A DNA stretch of 64,000 nucleotides from Nilaparvata lugens (GCF_014356525.2 NC_052516.1:30663484-30727483); one strand, 5' to 3'. Shown: positions 1 through 12,109, counted from the first letter of the stretch. The notes: generated by a model not told the origin, from the letters alone. Numbers and translations: made by a program.

Positions 1-43
1 TTGTGTCATGATTTTAGATGTGGGTCAATGTTTTGAATAATAG

Positions 44-135
44 CTCAGATTCACTTCAAATTGTCAGCATCGGTTGTGTGGATACATAGATGATGTTATT
101 TATAGGGAATGCTGACGGTTTGAAGTTTAATCGTG
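44..135. repeat. MITE family A, foldback copy
   Basis: Short palindromic element. The left arm reads TTCACTTCAAATTGTCAGCA and the right arm returns as its complement (AATGCTGACGGTTTGAAGT), around a ~45-bp spacer. About nineteen copies of this family lie in the window, with an inferred terminal consensus TATAGTGAGATTCAC. No coding capacity, so it is a non-autonomous DNA element. Tc1/mariner-like TA insertion is inferred from the TATA-type ends, not proven. Confidence 0.75.
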
Positions 136-1196
136 GGTAGTTTTATTGAGTAGGTGATTGGAAGAACTATGAAAATTTCATCATTTGTGACGCTGAAAGA
201 GTCCTTTACATGAAAATGGGAGAACTAAAAATATATGGATGCCTTTCACTTACATTACAAGACTTCAACATTCTCTTGAAATCCAATATCATAGTTTATC
301 TTTCCTTTCTTAAAATTTTCTGTTCTTGGATTATTACAAGAGGGGTTTGTTGGTAAAATCATTGAAATCGTCCATATACTGAATTGGAGTTTTAAAAATG
401 ATATTATTCTAAGGAAGAAAATCAATGAGAAATTGCATTTGTTCAAATGCTTATGAATGAGAAACTATTATTAAACAAAAATCCAAAGTTGAATGCTGTA
501 AACTTCCCGAAGACTTCTGCAACTGAAATTATTCACAACTGGGTGAACAGCTACAAGAAAATTCGATGAGAGCTACTATCCAATAATTATAATTTTGATA
601 TTATTTTCCAAATTCATACTAAAACTACTTGAGTTTTTTCAAGTTTGTTTCAAAGCATGGAAATGGCTTGTGAGTAGGGACAAATTTGAAGTTGGAACGA
701 GACTAGAAAACAATCCAGTACCGTACAGCTTTCTAATGCATCTAAAAATAGACAGAAAAAATCATACTATCAAACAATGAGACTGTCAATTCAATTACAT
801 AATAGCTTTGGCAAGAAAGTGATGAACTAGATTCTAAAACAATGAGACAACGCTTAGACAGTAGATATAATAGAGAGGCCACAATGCCGCTTTCCATAGG
901 ATACCAGCTATCCCCATTCAACTAATGCTGTCAGTATGCATTGAATTTCACTGTAAAACATCAAATAAACGTCGTAGCCGACCTAAATTTCTTTATCAAC
1001 GACTGGGGGGATTCAGACATCAGGCTCTAACAATACTTTTACTGTTTACTATGTATCTCGGAATACTAATGTGGCATTCACAATATTAGCACAATAAATA
1101 TCTATTTGGGCCACAGCAAAAACATGCATTGCCCGCATGACATTGTTATTGTCCGCTCTGCAAGGCAGAAATAGAATAGCATCGGATCTTACCGGA
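136..1196. other. Intergenic or intronic stretch, nothing firm
   Basis: A+T-rich unique-looking DNA. A fragment of MITE family A (half an element) is visible near 912-960. The open frames here are short with no recognisable domain. Confidence 0.5.
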
Positions 1197-1515
1197 GTGT
1201 TCACATACTTTCAGTCTTCCAATGTGTGAACACTACCGTAACAACACATGGTATTCATTCAAGCGCATCCGTACAGAAATTCATTGGAAGGAAGGGCTAA
1301 CGTTCATAGTATTTCATTGGTCCTTAGTGTTCACATACTTTCAGTCTTCCAATGTGTGTACACTAGCGTAACAACACATGGTATTCATTCATGCACATCC
1401 GTACAGAGAATCATTGGATAAGAGATGGCTATCATTCATAGATTTCATTTGTTCTTATGGGAGTGTTCACGCACTTTCAGTCTACCAATGTGTAAACACT
1501 TCCATAAGAGCCAAT
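1197..1515. repeat. Tandem repeat, ~130 bp unit, about 2.4 copies
   Basis: Units start at 1197, 1327 and 1463 with GTGTTCAC; the third is partial. Each unit opens with a small hairpin, GTGTTCACAT pairing with ATGTGTGAACAC about 15 bp later. A related hairpin sits inside the MITE at 5674-5943. The 78-codon open frame across units 2 and 3 is judged spurious because it follows the repeat. Confidence 0.8.
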
Positions 1516-2384
1516 GACATTATATTTTTAGTCAACTATGCAGAAATTCATTGTGAAGTTCTGAAGGCTTCAGGAAAACTACAATTATTATGTTTAAACT
1601 TCCATTTCAAATGAACCAAGTATAGGGGACATGTTGGCTAATGGACAGTAGTTATCAATGATTGAAAAAGTGTGTATTTCATGAAAATGAGTATTTATGT
1701 CTAAATTATTGTTTAACCGTTGAAGTTCATACTACTCAATTCATTTTGTAATACAGTATAGGTCTATCCTAACACTATTTTCACCCTTTACTCCATTCAT
1801 AGATTCTCTACCACAATTCCTAGTTCTATCTCGATACATCCTTTTCATCCAGAACTTTCTCTCACTCTTTCTCCCTCAATTTCTCTCTCTCACGCCTCCG
1901 CAAGAAAACAACGCAAAACCGATCGAAAAATCTGAATGACTTTATCCAAGTCTTTATCAATCGAGCTATTTTTACGACTGAATATGTTATTCTCACTCTA
2001 TTCGAGAACGGAAAGCACTGATAAAAACAATGATGAAAATGAACTATTTGTTTATCACACTAACCGTCCAAACATTACAATAATTGTTATTGATTGATAG
2101 CACAAGAAAACACGTGACAGTCACTTTCTTTCTGGAAGTTTCACACTTATTTTTCTTTGATTAGTTCTCAAATTAAGTTTCATACACAATACTCATTGGG
2201 TGTGGTTATTCATCGATGATTTATTACGGTACATATTCTATACTTTCAATCAAAATTGTTTGATTAGGTGGTCAAACTGATCATGAAGCAATGATACTCC
2301 AAATAGATTAGTAATTCTCGTATGATATGATATTCAATAATAGCTATTACTGAATTAAACCAATTCAATTATTGTGAATATGAA
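1516..2384. other. Nothing recognised
   Basis: A+T-rich with a pyrimidine-rich patch near 1850-1900 and an isolated E-box CACGTG at 2111. No credible exon or repeat boundary seen. Confidence 0.4.
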
Positions 2385-2575
2385 TATAAGAGAGCCCGAG
2401 TTCGAATCTCGACATGGGAAAAAAGTTTTTGACCAGACCACAACCGTCTTTCGGAGGAGACGATAAGCCGTCGGTCCCGACTATATAAAAAGTAGTCATC
2501 TCTCACACTCATTACCCACGCACAAGCCTAAGAGCTTATGTGGGCTTCACCCTCAAAAAAAAAAGGAAAAATGAG
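2385..2575 (+). mobile_element. tRNA-derived SINE, 5'-truncated
   Basis: GAGTTCGAATCTCGA near 2399 matches a pol III B box. It is followed by a core (about 2438-2485) containing TAAGCCGTCGGTCCCG, then a tail with a short stem (cacaagcc / tgtgggctt) and an A-rich end at about 2556. The same core occurs on the minus strand at 52,838-53,006, and the same tail type at 18,648-18,830. The tRNA-like A box is missing, so this copy appears truncated at its 5' end. Confidence 0.7.
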
Positions 2576-3485
2576 GCGTATTTTTGATAATTATGAAGTG
2601 ATTACAGTGCGGGGTTCTCTATTAACCTAGCGTTCATTCATCACATCCACAATTTCACGTCATTAAAATTCACCAAACAGTAAAATCCGTGCATGAAACT
2701 TTTGAGCCACTTTCATTCATGCGAGCTTAGGACCAATAATTGTTGTAGTAATTAACACACCATCTAAACAAGCTAATTGAAGTTATCTGATTATAATTTT
2801 TCGGCAATTAGAGTTATACACTTTCCCGATCAAACAGATATAAAGAGGAGAAGGTTGAATTTCCTATGAGTGTTTCTCTCTTCCTCCTAAATATACAGTA
2901 TTCGTATGTAAGTACACTGTTGTAATCAGCTGATTCCTTTCTCACGATAAGACCGTTATAGCGTTAAAACATTTAGTGAAACAACAATGAATAATATGTT
3001 ATGATTTATGGAGAATGAGATAGTACCTAATAAGTGGACACTAATAAATATCATCACATCTATCTTTAGTTGTTTGTGAGAGAATTTGACCACACATCAC
3101 AATTGAATAGAAATTTTATAATAGATTTTTCAAAACTGTAAATTTTTATGAAAATAAACTGAGCAGCATTTACCAGGAACAATCCTCAATCAGCTGATCA
3201 TACCTGAAAAGTTGAACTACTTTCTACTTTCTTTGTGAATAAAGATTATTCGATTTGATTTGAAGAAAAGTTGAAGATCATACCACATACGTTAAGGATC
3301 ATAGCAAAATAACTTTTAGGGCATATCCCAAATTGTATGACCTAGATCTCGTTTGATGCAACATAACAATATACAAACATCTCAAGAAATTAATCGCCAA
3401 GTTGGTTGAAGTTGTAAAAATATAGTTGAAACCGAAAGTGTAACAGCGAGTTAAATATCTAAGCCAAGATCGAGGACAGAGAGCT
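2576..3485. other. Nothing recognised
   Basis: A+T-rich sequence without a supported exon. Open frames are at most ~64 codons and have no domain. Confidence 0.4.
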
Positions 3486-3667
3486 GATTTCACTTCAACT
3501 TGACAGCATTATTTAAATGGTTAACATTGATCTTATTCATAAAAAATACTGACAGTCAAAAGTAAATCTCACTGTGGTCATATTCATTTAAAACTGTCAG
3601 TAGAGATTGCATGAGTAGCATTGAGTTTATTGATTAGGAATGCTGACAATTTAAAGTGAATTTCATT
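3486..3667. repeat. Two adjacent MITE family A copies
   Basis: Two foldback copies head to tail (about 3486-3575 and 3579-3667). Both show the TTCA(C/T)TT...CTGTCAG left arm and the GCTGACA...AGTGAAT right arm. Paired copies also occur at 9235-9430 and 15,334-15,617, which suggests preferred insertion beside or into an existing copy. Confidence 0.7.
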
Positions 3668-3737
3668 TTAGGTGCAGCCTCTGCTGCTATTGAGCAACTT
3701 GTTCTGGATTTTCAAAGATCAATATGGCTGCCATCGT

Positions 3738-3945
3738 AACTTTATATCTATATATACATAATTTTAAAAGTAGCCTACCTATTTTATCACGACGGTCACT
3801 AAGTGTAAACCACGTTTATATATCTATATGCATTGATAGATAAGTAACCTTTTTACAAATGCTTCATATCTATATATACGATCACTGAGTCAACAATAAA
3901 TGTTTATATCTGTATTCATTGATGAATAAATAACCTATCACCCCA
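3738..3945. repeat. Degenerate tandem repeat, about 95-bp period
   Basis: Two and a bit copies of a unit with tttatatctatatatac, a GATCACT/GGTCACT-AGT segment, and a gataaataacct ending. Divergent units suggest an old array. Confidence 0.5.
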
Positions 3946-4704
3946 GAGTGTATTACTATATATGTGGAGTGTCCGTTTCTGGAGCTAAGACGAGGGCGTA
4001 GCTGAAGTGACCTGATGTAAGCCAGTCGACCTGATTATTGGAGAATTGAATCAGTGCCAGGTCAAGATCAGAATTACTCTCTCTCTCTCTCAACCACCAC
4101 CCACCCAACCCCACTCAAGTGTCTCTCAAGTATCGATTGAGTAATCTGCATGATAAACTTTCACTATTCGGTGGCATAACTTTTATAAGATTCTTTCTGG
4201 GATTTAATTGAATTAACAGAAATGGATCTTCAATAAGGATATTAGTTTTATCAAGATTTCAATACCTTAAAAAGGTAGCCTATCTTCAATTCCTATATTT
4301 CTATGTGATTCTCTACATATCAAAGTACTCTGCATTACACCAAATACAATATTCATTGATTACTAAACGAAAATCCCAATTGAATGCTCTAAATCACCCC
4401 GAAGATTTCTGCTACTGCAAATATTGACGACAGGATAAACAGCTAGATGGAAATTCATTAAGATTAGAAATTTATTACATCAATTAAAACAAGATTGTTT
4501 TGTCAAGAAGGGTATATCTTATTCCGTGAGTGTTTTTTTTTACAAGAGAAATATTTGATCAAAATAAGACGAAAAGTTTTTGAGCTAAAATAGATGATAT
4601 AAAATTGAAAATAGGGGATGGCTTTAAAGAATTCATTGGAGGTTTTCAATGTTCAAAATTAGTGTTTACTCAAGTTACTCAGTGTTGAAAAATAGATCTC
4701 TCTC
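3946..4704. other. Nothing recognised apart from a short CT run
   Basis: Includes a ~14-bp (CT)n run near 4078 followed by a C-rich patch. No exon recognised. Confidence 0.4.
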
Positions 4705-4777
4705 TAGCATCGGTTGGATGAGAAGCATTGATGTCATTCAACAGGAATGCTGATAGTTTAAAATGAATCTCACTATA
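4705..4777. repeat. MITE family A, left arm degraded
   Basis: The spacer and right arm (AATGCTGATAGTTTAAAATG, then AATCTCACTATA) are typical. The left arm has decayed. Confidence 0.65.
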
Positions 4778-5179
4778 CCTTATCAAACCTATTTCTCATT
4801 CCCTTCTATTTTCCTACGATGACATCATTTTATTTCTCCACTCTTCTCTAAATTCCTGCTATCTTCTTCTCCCACGCATCTTATTTCACAAAACACCCAC
4901 TCATTTCTCCAACAATTCTGAACTAATTCTGGAAACTGTTCACCCTTACTTTTACACCAAAGAGCATAAAAACTTAAAAGTAAACTTCTCTACTTTTTAT
5001 CTACTTACTCCCCACTACCACATCTTCATCCTCCCTACTCCCTCCCTGATCATCCTCTCAATGACTCCTCCATCCCACACATTTTCCCCTCAAAATTTGC
5101 TCCTTCTGAAAACATTCATCCCACTCGCGGTACACTCTACTCGTGTCCCCCCTTCTCTCTCCGTCCAATCTATCTCCAT

Positions 5180-5365
5180 CCCACGTGCCTCTCACGTCAC
5201 AAAAGCCGGCCGGCCGGCATTTAAAACCTACTACGCATGCGCAGATTGAAGTAAACACGACTATCGATTGTTGAGAGCCGAGCTGTCAGAGGCTGTACCA
5301 GCTGATTGCAACCTGCCCCCTCCCCAACACCGCCTACGACCTTGGTGTGTGACGTCACGTGTTCC
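5180..5365. promoter_or_regulatory. GC-rich promoter-like island
   Basis: In A+T-rich surroundings this block holds an E-box CACGTG (5182-5187), a GCCGGCCGGCCGGC run (5205-5218), an NRF1-like CGCATGCGCA (5234-5243), a near-DREF TATCGAT (about 5263), and a CRE overlapping a second E-box (TGACGTCA 5350-5357; CACGTG 5356-5361). Pyrimidine-rich repeats flank it. This looks like a housekeeping-type promoter or an enhancer; which gene it serves is unknown. Open frames across it are pyrimidine-biased and read as chance. Confidence 0.45.
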
Positions 5366-5673
5366 AATCTCTCTCACTCTCTCCCAGCTGGTTCACCTTC
5401 TCTTTCCCCTTCACACGCTCCTTGAAGAATCTCTCACTCACACCCAGTGTACAACAGCTGATTCACCTTCTCTCTCGCAACTCTCTCACTCACTCTGAGC
5501 TCGTGCAGCAACAGCTGAGTGCTAAGCGCGCACACTCGCAAGCGGCTTTATTGAGCAACGTACCAGGGGTGCAATTATGCAGAAAGCTAGTTTCAATGGT
5601 TTGTGGTAGAACGTACTAGAGGTGCACTCACACACAAAGGAGGTATTAAAATTAAAGATACTTTTCATATTCA

Positions 5674-5943
5674 GGGGCCAGTTGCATAGGGATTCAGAAG
5701 TCTGTCGGATCAATAGAGGTTGAGCAATATTTTCTTATGATTTCTACTCTGTTAAGCAGAAAATGATTTATATTGGGTTTTATTGGAGTGTTCACATTGG
5801 TAGAATGAAATTTTGTAAACACTCCGATAATAATCAATTATATTATTTTTCTGCTCAGAAACGCAAAAAATGCATATAAATAAATATGTCTCAAGACCTA
5901 TTTCTGGACTAGGAGATTTCTAAATGTTTATGAAACAGGCCCC
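5674..5943. repeat. MITE with 3-bp CAG target duplication
   Basis: Terminal inverted repeats GGGCCAGTTGCATA (left) and GGGCCTGTTTCATA (complement of the right end) are bracketed by CAG at 5672-5674 and 5943-5945. The 3-bp duplication and GGGCC-GTTGCA ends resemble the Harbinger-like MITE at 49,129-49,449. A nested hairpin (agtgttcacattgg / taaacactcc) sits at about 5785-5825. Confidence 0.6.
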
Positions 5944-5959
5944 AGGATATGAAAAGTTC

Positions 5960-6184
5960 TATAGTGAGGTCCACGTCCATGACAGTATTTGATCAACTTT
6001 GGTTTTGCTATCCTTGTCTATCATTCGACAAAGCTGGTTGTACTATCCTTTTCTAGGTCCACAACGATGACAATAATGATGTGTTTTACAGTGTAGAAGT
6101 ATAATTAATTAATGCAGAGAATCGGCATCGTTATTCTTCTATCTTGTCCACTGGCATTGTTCTTCTAACGTGGACCACACTATA
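5960..6184. repeat. MITE family B, short copy
   Basis: Starts TATAGTGAGGTCCACG and ends in its complement (CGTGGACCACACTATA). The interior matches the other B copies at 32,746, 54,622 and 57,098: ...TTTGATCAAC...GCTATCCTTGTCTATCATTC. At ~225 bp it is an internal-deletion copy of a family that reaches ~495 bp. Confidence 0.75.
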
Positions 6185-7252
6185 CACACCTCGGAGCTTG
6201 AGAACTACATATCAGAGATTCATTAGAAAACAAGGATAACTACTGAGAAATCCCAGACTAGAAACCCAAGGCACATATATTTAGGCCTACACATAAGAGC
6301 TGGGGTTGGTAAACTACTTAGTGCAGGGTTAATATAGGCAAAATCGTGAAACTCCTGTGTAAACTCTACTCTGAGTGTAAGTAGATTGGGTCAATTGCTA
6401 GGTTGAGATTCAAAGGTCTTTGAATTTCGCCGATTGTCATAGCAGATGTAAGTGTGACAACCTCTTCTCAAGTCTCCATCTACATGAGGATCAGCACTGT
6501 GAATAGGATTAGATTAGTTAGAGTTCTTTATTTATGATTGTTACGATACATAAAGGAGGTATGTTACAATACATTAAATACAGGATACGAGGAAGAGGAT
6601 GAGATGAATACATTAATAAGCGCAAGAGAAACAACAAGAGAATGCAAAACGAAAAGTTAGAATCAAGTAGGAAGAATTTCAGACAATGACGTAGTATTGT
6701 GAATCATCCTCATGGAAATGCTGCGGAGAAGGAAAAGGAGAAGAAGCTTGGAAATACACCGCTCAATCTGTGTAATAGGTTCCTGCTTACGTCATTGCTC
6801 AACTTTAGACTGCAATTTTCCCTTCAAGTTAATCGCAATTCAACGGGGACATCTTTCCTCTTCAAAGGAGAACATATTTCAAAGAACAGCATAACCAGTA
6901 TAAACTCACTCATGAAACTTTTTAGAACAGAATTAGAGAGTTAGTATGAATCCCATGTAGATAACTAGGGAAATACAGTGCAAGCCATATTAATGTATTT
7001 TGTAAATACTGCAATTATCCCTTCAAGTACTTCTACAAATAAAGGAACCTTCGTCCTATTAAGACAAGTCCTATTAATCCTATGAAGCGATTCATGTGTA
7101 TTTAAGATCCATGAGTGTATGAATGTTGTTAAATACAGAATATTTCCGTAGGTGACGATAAAATATGGAACATGAAATACCAAAATAATTTCTGGGCCTT
7201 ATACAAATGGAATACCATATTTCTGTACCTTCCAATGAAAGATCACATTTAT
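6185..7252. other. Mostly unrecognised; possible retroposon tail
   Basis: Around 6505-6560 the minus strand has an AATAAAG signal preceded by A+T-rich sequence typical of retroposon 3' ends, but no family is recognised. Frames at 6699-6944 and 6965-7183 have no domains or splice context and are not called. Confidence 0.3.
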
Positions 7253-7490
7253 AAATTTTGGAAATAGAAGAAATAGAAGAAATAGAAGACCACATTCCTA
7301 AACCTAGGAGATTATGAACAACATTTCTTGAACTTGAAGATACAGAAACATAATAATTATCTATACACTGGAAAACCACATTTTTCAAACACTACAGAAC
7401 CACATCTCTAAACATTGAAGATGAAGGAACACGTTTCTGACTCTTGAAGATGAAGGACCACAATTCTAAACCTTCAAGGTAAAGGTTTCT
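7253..7490. repeat. Degenerate ~30-bp minisatellite
   Basis: Seven or so imperfect units of the pattern GAAGATGAAGGACCACATTTCTAAACCTT-like sequence. The ACCACATT/ACCACAATT core recurs every ~30 bp. The short minus-strand frames here follow the repeat and are not called. Confidence 0.55.
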
Positions 7491-7739
7491 AGATTTTAGG
7501 GATTCTTTAATTTCTAGATTCTAGGGATCTTCGGCTGCTGAATAACAACTAATCATTCATTTTCAGAATCAACTCATTCTCAAACTTCAACAAGCCAATG
7601 CTTTTCCATACCACATCGAGGACTGCAAACAGGTAAATCCTTCTAAGGCCAGAAAGCAGTCATGCGAAAAGCATGCAATCCCTTGCTTGTTTTCTAATGC
7701 ATTTCAAACGCTTGTGCAAGCACCGTCACTAGATCGTTT

Positions 7740-7764
7740 TTACAAGATAGAGAGAGGAGAGAGA

Positions 7765-7795
<31 letters not shown>

Positions 7796-8075
7796 GCTAA
7801 CTTGATGGATTAAGAGAGGGAGAGAGAGACCTAGTTAGTGACGTTTTGACGTCACTATGAGCCCCCGTTGCTGCATCAGATTTTGAAATAATACGCCGGC
7901 CGGCATTTGTAAATATGCTGCTGGCAAATGTGGGTCAAGTCAAATGATACAAGGACGGACGTTCGCCGGTGAGAGAGCGAGAGAGAGTGAAAGAGAGGTG
8001 GTCCCGTGGAATGCCAACTGGAGGTCCTACACGATTCTGAGATCACCTTTGGACATTCCAAAACGACACGTGACC
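7740..8075. promoter_or_regulatory. GAGA / CRE / E-box island
   Basis: Contains long (GA)n runs (7760-7830 and 7970-7995), a CRE TGACGTCA (7847-7854), GCCGGCCGGC (7895-7904) and E-box CACGTG (8067-8072). Dense GAGA sites are characteristic of GAF-bound promoters or Polycomb/Trithorax elements in insects. That function is inference from motif content. Confidence 0.4.
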
Positions 8076-8654
8076 AACTGAGATTTACTTTCGGTGATCG
8101 GAATATTATAATGAAAAAAAAATTGTTTTCAGAGAATACAAAAAGATGTTTATAAAAACCGATGTTGAACTTCCTCTGCTTGTAATAATATCTCAGTTAG
8201 AGGTTGGAGAGGGTTCATCCATATGGTGAACTGTGGAAAACAGTTGAAACTATGGCTCAACTGGAGAGGCTTTTCAATATTCTAGTTCACTTATAACATC
8301 ACCAACTTCTGAAAATAACCATATGTAATCAACCGTCAAGTACAGTTCATTCTACTCAATTCTAGGTTACTTAAGCCTCTAAATAACCAACTCCAGTATA
8401 AACCAAAATGATGGTTGCTGAAAAAACGATTGACCCATGCCAGGGAGGTTTAACCAGACTGATATGGAAAGTAAAGGATGAAACCTTCTTTTGAGATTGA
8501 TCTGAGATTTGGTAAAATGGGTTTACAAATTCAGAAACTTTGTTCCAATCTTAATAGTCCTGCATTTTAATATACATTTTTCAACTGATTTCTACCCAAA
8601 ATTCATCACGACAAACGATTTCTACGAATAATGTATTTGGACTAGTGTATTAAT
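8076..8654. other. Nothing recognised
   Basis: A+T-rich, no supported exon or repeat boundary. Confidence 0.4.
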
Positions 8655-8755
8655 AAAAATTCGGGGAAGGAACAGTTTTGGGCTGTGCCTGTTGATCCTT
8701 CCCCAATCATTTTAATGATTTGTTCTTTGTATCAAAATTAATAAATAAATGAGGT
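8655..8755 (+). repeat. Dispersed retroposon-like 3' tail
   Basis: A ~100-bp segment beginning AAAATTCGGGGAAGGAACAG, then TTTTGGGCTGTGCC, ending in AATAAATAAAT. It is matched at 24,665-24,772 and 33,193-33,300. The shared (AAAT)n end suggests a retroposon 3' end; the family is not identified. Confidence 0.5.
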
Positions 8756-9234
8756 TTTGTAGAATTTCTACGTATTTCAAACAATTTCTATGAAGTTTTG
8801 TTCATTTAAGCCTCACTTGGAATAAATCTCCAAGCAATTACTTTGAATAATTGTTGAAAGAAAATGTCAAAAACCACAGACTTCATTGATAGTTAGAAAT
8901 TATAAAATATTGATGGTTAGATAGTTTATATTTACTTTGAATTATTTGTGTATTAAATCCCAAATCACCAACAACCTGTTCTGAAGGAATCGAAAGAGAA
9001 AACACATAAAAAACTCAGAAAAGAAATCGGATTATCCACTGCCCCCTCCACCTGTCCATTTCTAACAACCTTCTCTTTTTATGCCTTCCTCTCTCACCTT
9101 CCATACTGTCCCCTCTCTCTTCACCCACTTATTTAGCAGGACATGCTAAAGTGAAAGTAAAATAGCCGCTTCACGTCCGGGTCCTACGCTATGCTATGAT
9201 TGCGTCAGTTTTTTACGTCGTAGTTGTTGTTCTA
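8756..9234. other. Nothing recognised
   Basis: A+T-rich; a pyrimidine-rich patch near 9050-9130. No exon. Confidence 0.4.
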
Positions 9235-9430
9235 CAGTAACATTCACTTTGAACTGTCAGCATTCCTTATGAACACAACCAACTCTTCCCATTTAACCAA
9301 TGCTGACAGATGAAATGAGTCTCACAATAGTAAAATTCACTTCAAACAGTCAGTATTCCTCAACACATTACACCAACTCCTCCCATTCAACAAATAATGC
9401 TGACTATTAGGTAGAGGTGTATCTTACTAT
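9235..9430. repeat. Two adjacent MITE family A copies
   Basis: Copies at about 9235-9330 and 9331-9430, abutting. Arms TTCACTTTGAACTGTCAGCA and AATGCTGACAG in the first; TTCACTTCAAACAGTCAGTA and AATGCTGACTA in the second. Confidence 0.75.
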
Positions 9431-10199
9431 GGACAAGAAAAGTTACTTTTAGTTTGAATGTAGAGGGGGGGATGAGACAGACATTGGCATAATTTCACTT
9501 TCCTTTGACTGGAGGGGAAGCTCCAAAGTAGGGAGAAAGAGTGTGAAGATCAAACAACATTTATATAAAAAATTGAAACGTGAATTTCTCAATACCTAAC
9601 GAACTGCAATTTAAACATAAGGTGAATCAAAGCTTACTAATATTAAAATAACTACTGATTATTTATTCTGACTATGATTGGTGACTCAATGAATCAATGA
9701 ATCATTTACATCTTAGAATTGTTTGTTCAATCATTCAATTCTACTGTAATCTTTCTTGACGTTATGAAATAAATGAATAAATTTAATTACTGTGGTATAT
9801 CAAGTAAAATTCCAAATGATAATATCGTCAAAACGTTAGATAAGTAGGATTGTGGGGACCCCATGAATGATCCCTGGCGCTCTAAAAACCCTTGAAAATC
9901 GAAATCTCAACATTAAATTAATCTACACTATAGTAGTAGTTTGATTTGGCTGAGATGACGTCCACATGAGATCAGGCTTCTGTGTGGGTAATGAGACGGA
10001 TGATGATTAGATGTAATGTGATCAATACTCAGTTAAGGTTAGGTCGGGGTTAGGTTAGGGGGTTTAGTACAGGTTTTTAAGGTTGATTATCTACAAATAT
10101 GTTATGGGAGCTTTAATAGCTTGGTACAGACAACATAACAAATTTGTATAAAAAGTATAAACCACTGAAACTATTAGTATCTACGCTTATAATTAAAAG
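9431..10199. other. Nothing recognised apart from a TTAGG-like patch
   Basis: At 10,033-10,062 a G-rich patch contains three or four TTAGG-type words, too short to be telomeric. Otherwise A+T-rich unique sequence. Confidence 0.4.
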
Positions 10200-10885
10200 A
10201 AATGTTCGTTTGAAGGATTAGTGAATCTCTATGTAATTTCACAAGATAAAACTAATTGAGAACATTCAGATGCTTGTGATTGAGAAGATTCACAAAATTT
10301 CACATTGAATGACAAGATGAATTATTTCTATGTGAATATTTCCTATTTTAGTGATAAACATGTGAAATATTTCTTCTATGTTTAGGTTTGAAGCATCTAA
10401 AATTGAAAATCTACTTTGTAGAAATAATGAGGAACTGTAAATTTTGTGAAGTGAACAACTATAAGATATAATCCATTTGGACTATGTGTAACCTTATTTG
10501 AATTTCGGAAAGGAATAGCACAAGGTTGCCTTATTTTTTCTCTCCCTATGATTTTGATGATGTACTAATTGTATGAATAAATATGAATAATAAAAATCTC
10601 TCTGTGATTTCATGCAAAAAAAACATGAACCTCTATTTTGCAAATTCATAACATTCAGATGGAAAAGAAGCAACTACATCGAGTGAAGATTGACAGAAAT
10701 TTTCGATTAAAGGACTAGGGAATATCTCTCTATCTCTATAGTTTTACAAAAAAACATAACCCTTTATTGTCCAAATCGAGAACATTCAGATAGAAAAGGA
10801 GAACTAGGGAATCTCTCTGTACTTTCACCAAAAACAAAACCCTTTAATTTTCAAATTGGAACATTCAAATAGAGAAGTAGCAATT
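10200..10885. repeat. Degenerate tandem repeat, ~90-120 bp unit
   Basis: At least four related segments share ...AGGGAATCTCTCTGTA-TTTCAC...CCTTTA-TTT-CAAATT-GGAACATTCAGATAGAAAAG. The clearest units are about 10,595-10,690, 10,712-10,800 and 10,801-10,885, with an older divergent unit from about 10,221. Confidence 0.55.
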
Positions 10886-10957
10886 GCATGGGAGGATGCT
10901 CTTGCACAGTAGGAGTCGACCCTCACATAACCCTCGCTGCGTTACAAGGTTATCTAA

Positions 10958-11054
10958 CCTGCGAGTACGAGAGAGAGAGAGAATGAGCGAATTGACCCAT
11001 AACAGCCTGCGAGTGCAAGAGAGAGAGAGAGAGTGAGCGAATTGACCCATAACA
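10958..11054. repeat. Two-copy 48-49-bp direct repeat with GA core
   Basis: Units at 10,958-11,005 and 11,006-11,054 start CCTGCGAGT, contain a (GA)n run and end GAATTGACCCATAACA. The minus-strand frame spanning them is repetitive and not called. Confidence 0.8.
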
Positions 11055-11170
11055 ACAACCTAGATCTGGTAGGAGCTGCCACTCTCGTAAACTCCGCTCA
11101 CCTTTCCCTTACTCTACACTTATATACCTTTATTATACTCTATACCTTACTCTACACTTTATCCACTATT

Positions 11171-11243
11171 TCAGCATTGGTCAAATGAGAAGCATTGGTG
11201 ATACTCATTAGGGAATCTGACAGTTTCAAGTGAATCTCAGTAC
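11171..11243. repeat. MITE family A, 5'-shortened
   Basis: Begins inside the left arm (TCAGCATTGG) and keeps the spacer (AAATGAGAAGCATTGGTGAT) and right arm ending GTGAATCTCAGTAC. Confidence 0.65.
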
Positions 11244-11397
11244 AGCACACTTGACTTTCACACTAAACGGGCCACTGATAAGGCGGGGGCCTCTAGCATC
11301 CCCCCCCCACCCCCACCGAAGAGTTAAGCAACAATCTTTGCATCATAGACATTACTGCAAAAACAACTATAGCACACCTTCAGACACTCTATAGTAA

Positions 11398-11590
11398 AAC
11401 CAGCCACCACCGATTTTAGAGGAATGTATAGATATACCCACCGCAGATTTAAGTCACTCCATAGATACACAACCAGGTACAGCGTTACGATATATATGAC
11501 GAAAAGCTATAGTAGATTTTAGCTAACCTATAGATATAAAAGAAGACAAGCTATAGCAGATTTTAGCCAATCTACAGATATAGCAAAAGG
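11398..11590. repeat. Degenerate ~45-50-bp tandem repeat
   Basis: About four units of AGCTATAGCAGATTTTAGCC-AATCTATAGATATA-type sequence, clearest in the last two. They increase in similarity from left to right. Confidence 0.55.
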
Positions 11591-12109
11591 CGACAAGAAT
11601 GTGGGTTAGCGAGTCAGGGCCGTCACAAGATGAACATCCGTGGAAAAATAGTTTCACTAGTTTGGTACTGGAGCTCTATCGAGTGCTTAGAAGGAGCGGT
11701 TATGGAAAACTAAGCGATTTATTAGGTTTTTATCTCTTCTTCCCTTTCTACTCATCCTCTTCAATATGCTCCTCATTTATCCTGATGCCTCTACTCATAC
11801 CCTGCTATATCATGGAGACGATTTTGTAACTTGCTTCTATTACATTTTTAATGATCTATACTTCTTAATCTGCATTCTATTTGGCAATCCTTGGAGCTGC
11901 TTTATATTTTTGCAATCATTAAAAACAATAATTAATGAAAGTGTTAATTAAAAAAAGTTATTAAAATCATTCATTCAAAACGCTTCTTATATTTTTATGA
12001 TCAATATTTCTGAATCTAACTGACTAGAGATTATTGGAGCTACTTCTCGTTTCCTCAATACGTAATTAATATCATAAATTCAAAACTTCTCTCATATTGT
12101 ATATAGTCT
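11591..12109. other. Nothing recognised
   Basis: Two overlapping short frames (11,599-11,829 and 11,766-11,951) have no domain or splice context and are not called. Confidence 0.35.

Noticed and set aside
5061..5619. Several overlapping plus-strand frames of 60-86 codons
   Set aside because: Pyrimidine-rich promoter-like DNA; frames overlap each other and show no domain or conserved motif.
10033..10062. TTAGG-like words resembling insect telomere repeat
   Set aside because: Only three or four imperfect units; too short and irregular to be an interstitial telomere.
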